From an uncultured Clostridia bacterium (GTDB lineage Bacteria; Bacillota; Clostridia; Oscillospirales; Ruminococcaceae), in NCBI GenBank assembly GCA_947625735.1, contig CANQPL010000003.1, positions 1 through 64,000 on the forward strand: 64,000 nucleotides of DNA, given 5' to 3'. The position numbers and the translations under genes are program-made. This document shows, one piece after another, positions 62,401-64,000 of this stretch. A model generated the notes under the pieces. That model was not told the origin of the DNA. It saw only the letters and a program-made list of their open reading frames with translations, and searched no databases. The first letter of the stretch is position 1. The number at the start of each line of letters is the position of its first letter.

Positions 62401-63711
62401 TTACTCAAGGAAACCTCTGTGATGACGCATCATCATCTGAGATTCGAGAGTTCTTGACGTTTCAAGTGCAACGCTTACTATGATGAGTATGGAGGTACCC
62501 GCCATTGAGAGCCTCATCTGAGGAACAGCCATATTAAAGAATATAGGCAGTACAGCGATGATACCGAGACATACCGCACCGATAAGTGTTATCTTTGAAA
62601 GCACCCTTGAAATAAAGTCACTGGTGGGCTTGCCGGGTCTTATACCGGGTATGCCGCCGTTGCTCTGACGAAGATTATTCGCTATCTCAATGGGGTTGTA
62701 CTGCATTGAAACGTAGAAATAGTTGAATGCGATAATGAGGATAAAGTAGATTACAGCATACCATATGCCGTTGAAGTTGAAGAAATTCAAGAAGCCGTTA
62801 TAGAAGCGCTGCCAGAATGTCCAGTCCTCCACATTGCCTGTAGGTCTTGCAATAAACATTTCCAGCGTCTGAGGTATGGACATGAATGCCATTGCGAAGA
62901 TGATAGGCATAACGCCGCTCATTGCGATCTTTATGGGAATATGAGTGCTCTGACCGCCGTACTGCTTTCTTCCTACGATCCTCTTTGCGTACTGAATGGG
63001 GATACGTCTTTCTGCATTGTTCATAAGCACGATAAATCCTATCATGACAACATAAATAAGGAGAATGACGAGCATCCAGAGGTAATTATTCTTGTCAGCC
63101 TTGCCCTGTTCCATCATAGTTCTCAGGTCTGAGGGGATCCTTGCAACGATACCCGCAAAAAGGATAATTGAGATACCGTTTCCGATACCGTTTTCGTTGA
63201 TAAGATTGCCCAGCCATACTATAAGGTTAGAGCCTGCTGTAAATACGCTGATGATAACAATAGCTGTAAACACGCCCTCGAAGCCCGAGGTGTAAAGCAC
63301 AGCTCCCTGATTGCGCATTGTGAGGTAGTAGGCGTAGCTCATAACAAGGGAAATACCGAGAGCCACAAATCCTGTGATCTTCTGAATGGTTTTCCTGCCC
63401 TCCTCGCCCTCTTTCTGGATATTCTCCAGATAGGGAATGGCGTAGGTCAGAAGCTGCATTATGATAGATGCATTGATATAGGGCTGAATGGAAAGTGCAA
63501 ATATTGTTCCGTTTGAAAGAGCGCCGCCCGAAAGCATATCAAGATAGCTGAAAATGCTGCCGCCCTCCGCAATGCCCGCAAGCTGTGAGGGATCAAGAAA
63601 GGGTACCGGAATAGCGCAGCCGAAACGGAAAATGACAATGATCAGTAATGTGTATAAGAGCTTTTTTTTCAGCTCAGGAGTTTTCCAAGCATTACGCAAG
63701 GTCTGAAACAC
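62401..63711 (-). CDS. secY: Preprotein translocase subunit SecY
   Basis: 436 residues from GTG 63711, with GAGGTG inside the end of rplO as binding site. Ten membrane helices; the opening FQTLRNAWKTPELKKKLLYTLLIIV, the plug region SGGALSNGTIFALSIQPYINASIIMQLL and the cytosolic RRIPIQYAKR loop are hallmarks. It forms the core of the protein-export channel used by the GH5 enzymes and other exported proteins of this window. One base separates it from rplO. Confidence 0.99.
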   Translation of the reverse strand: MFQTLRNAWKTPELKKKLLYTLLIIVIFRFGCAIPVPFLDPSQLAGIAEGGSIFSYLDMLSGGALSNGTIFALSIQPYINASIIMQLLTYAIPYLENIQKEGEEGRKTIQKITGFVALGISLVMSYAYYLTMRNQGAVLYTSGFEGVFTAIVIISVFTAGSNLIVWLGNLINENGIGNGISIILFAGIVARIPSDLRTMMEQGKADKNNYLWMLVILLIYVVMIGFIVLMNNAERRIPIQYAKRIVGRKQYGGQSTHIPIKIAMSGVMPIIFAMAFMSIPQTLEMFIARPTGNVEDWTFWQRFYNGFLNFFNFNGIWYAVIYFILIIAFNYFYVSMQYNPIEIANNLRQSNGGIPGIRPGKPTSDFISRVLSKITLIGAVCLGIIAVLPIFFNMAVPQMRLSMAGTSILIIVSVALETSRTLESQMMMRHHRGFLE

Positions 63712-63712
63712 A

Positions 63713-64000
63713 TTACATCACCTCTGCCTTCCCGCCTGCTTTCTCAATTTTTTCCTTGGCGGAAGCAGAAAAAGCTGCTGCCTTAACGGTAAGATTCTTT
63801 GTAAGCTCACCGTTTCCAAGGATCTTGACGCCGTCATTTACCTTCTTTACAAGACCGCTTGCACGGAGAAGATCGGTATCAACAACAGTGCCGTCAACGA
63901 ATCTTTCCAGATCGGAAACATTCACAACTGAATATTTTGTAGCGAATAAATTGTTGAATCCTCTTTTAGGGATTCTTCTTGTCATGGGCATCTGACCGCC
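63713..64000 (-). CDS. rplO: 50S ribosomal protein L15, C-terminal part
   Basis: The frame enters from beyond the window end and runs 95 codons to TAA 63713. It opens with [15 protein letters not shown], the well-known middle of L15, and ends [14 protein letters not shown]. The N-terminal third is outside the window. Order rplO-secY is universal in this operon. Confidence 0.96.
   Translation of the reverse strand, partial: GGQMPMTRRIPKRGFNNLFATKYSVVNVSDLERFVDGTVVDTDLLRASGLVKKVNDGVKILGNGELTKNLTVKAAAFSASAKEKIEKAGGKAEVM

Overview
The window looks like a chromosomal segment of a plant-polysaccharide-degrading Firmicute of the Ruminococcus / Oscillospiraceae type. The grounds are Gram-positive ribosomal-protein gene order, strong GGAGG ribosome binding sites, many TTG/GTG starts, near-perfect TTGACA-17-TATAAT promoters, an L10 leader and a T-box, the Clostridia-typical DUF4250 and DUF4317 genes, GTP-type PEP carboxykinase, and five separate GH5 glycoside hydrolase genes. 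The species assignment is inference.

Layout. 1-3542 (-): the start of a very large secreted cysteine-rich protein with a ~503-residue internal duplication and a Thr/Pro/Glu tail, open at the window edge. 3.8-7.2 kb: cytoplasmic GH5 plus a sugar-binding lipoprotein, divergent from an AraC regulator. 7.2-7.6 kb: four tandem copies of a ~97-bp hairpin repeat (family 1), also found near 11.4, 31.4 and 46.6 kb. 7.6-10 kb (-): ECF sigma factor, anti-sigma-like protein and membrane protein. 10.1-13.9 kb (+): L10 leader-rplJ-rplL and PEP carboxykinase. 13.9-18.9 kb (-): YfhO-like membrane protein, esterase and GH5 lipoprotein. 19.1-23.8 kb (-): DUF4250, an unknown gene, radC, uvrA. 24.0-30.7 kb: purA, PAS-GGDEF, DUF4317 and a gpx-TSCPD-flavodoxin redox operon, flanked by two ~440-bp inverted copies of a second repeat family. 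30.8-34.5 kb (-): flavin reductase, YitT, MATE and a small membrane protein. 34.5-41.4 kb: T-box-pheS-X-pheT, cca and convergent nrdR. 41.5-43.8 kb (+): VanY-type carboxypeptidase and GH5 lipoprotein. 43.9-50.7 kb (-): prmA with an unknown beta-propeller-like gene, PfkB kinase, Nudix, dus-rimI-tsaD. 50.9-57.3 kb (+): GH5 with Ig-like domains, a putative nuclease-like/winged-helix protein, a 40-residue membrane peptide, CBM-GH5 lipoprotein and an orphan ABC ATPase; a YgjP-like peptidase is on the minus strand. 57.4-64 kb (-): the secY-adk-map-KOW-infA-rpmJ-rpsM-rpsK-rpsD-rpoA-rplQ segment of the ribosomal superoperon, entered inside rplO.

How the genes may work together. Three GH5 enzymes carry lipoprotein signals and one has a plain signal peptide with two Ig-like domains; none has a visible dockerin. 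This suggests beta-glucan or cellulose attack at the cell surface. A cytoplasmic GH5 sits with a solute-binding protein and would finish imported oligosaccharides. The rest is mostly housekeeping.

The most unusual features are: two (possibly three) dispersed repeat families, one of which supplies the stop codons of two genes; a membrane protein gene inside pheST; a promoter lying in the loop of the preceding gene's terminator, upstream of gpx; the giant Cys-module protein; and a possible PD-(D/E)xK-like gene translationally linked to a GH5 gene. I saw no tRNA, rRNA, CRISPR array, transposase or phage gene.
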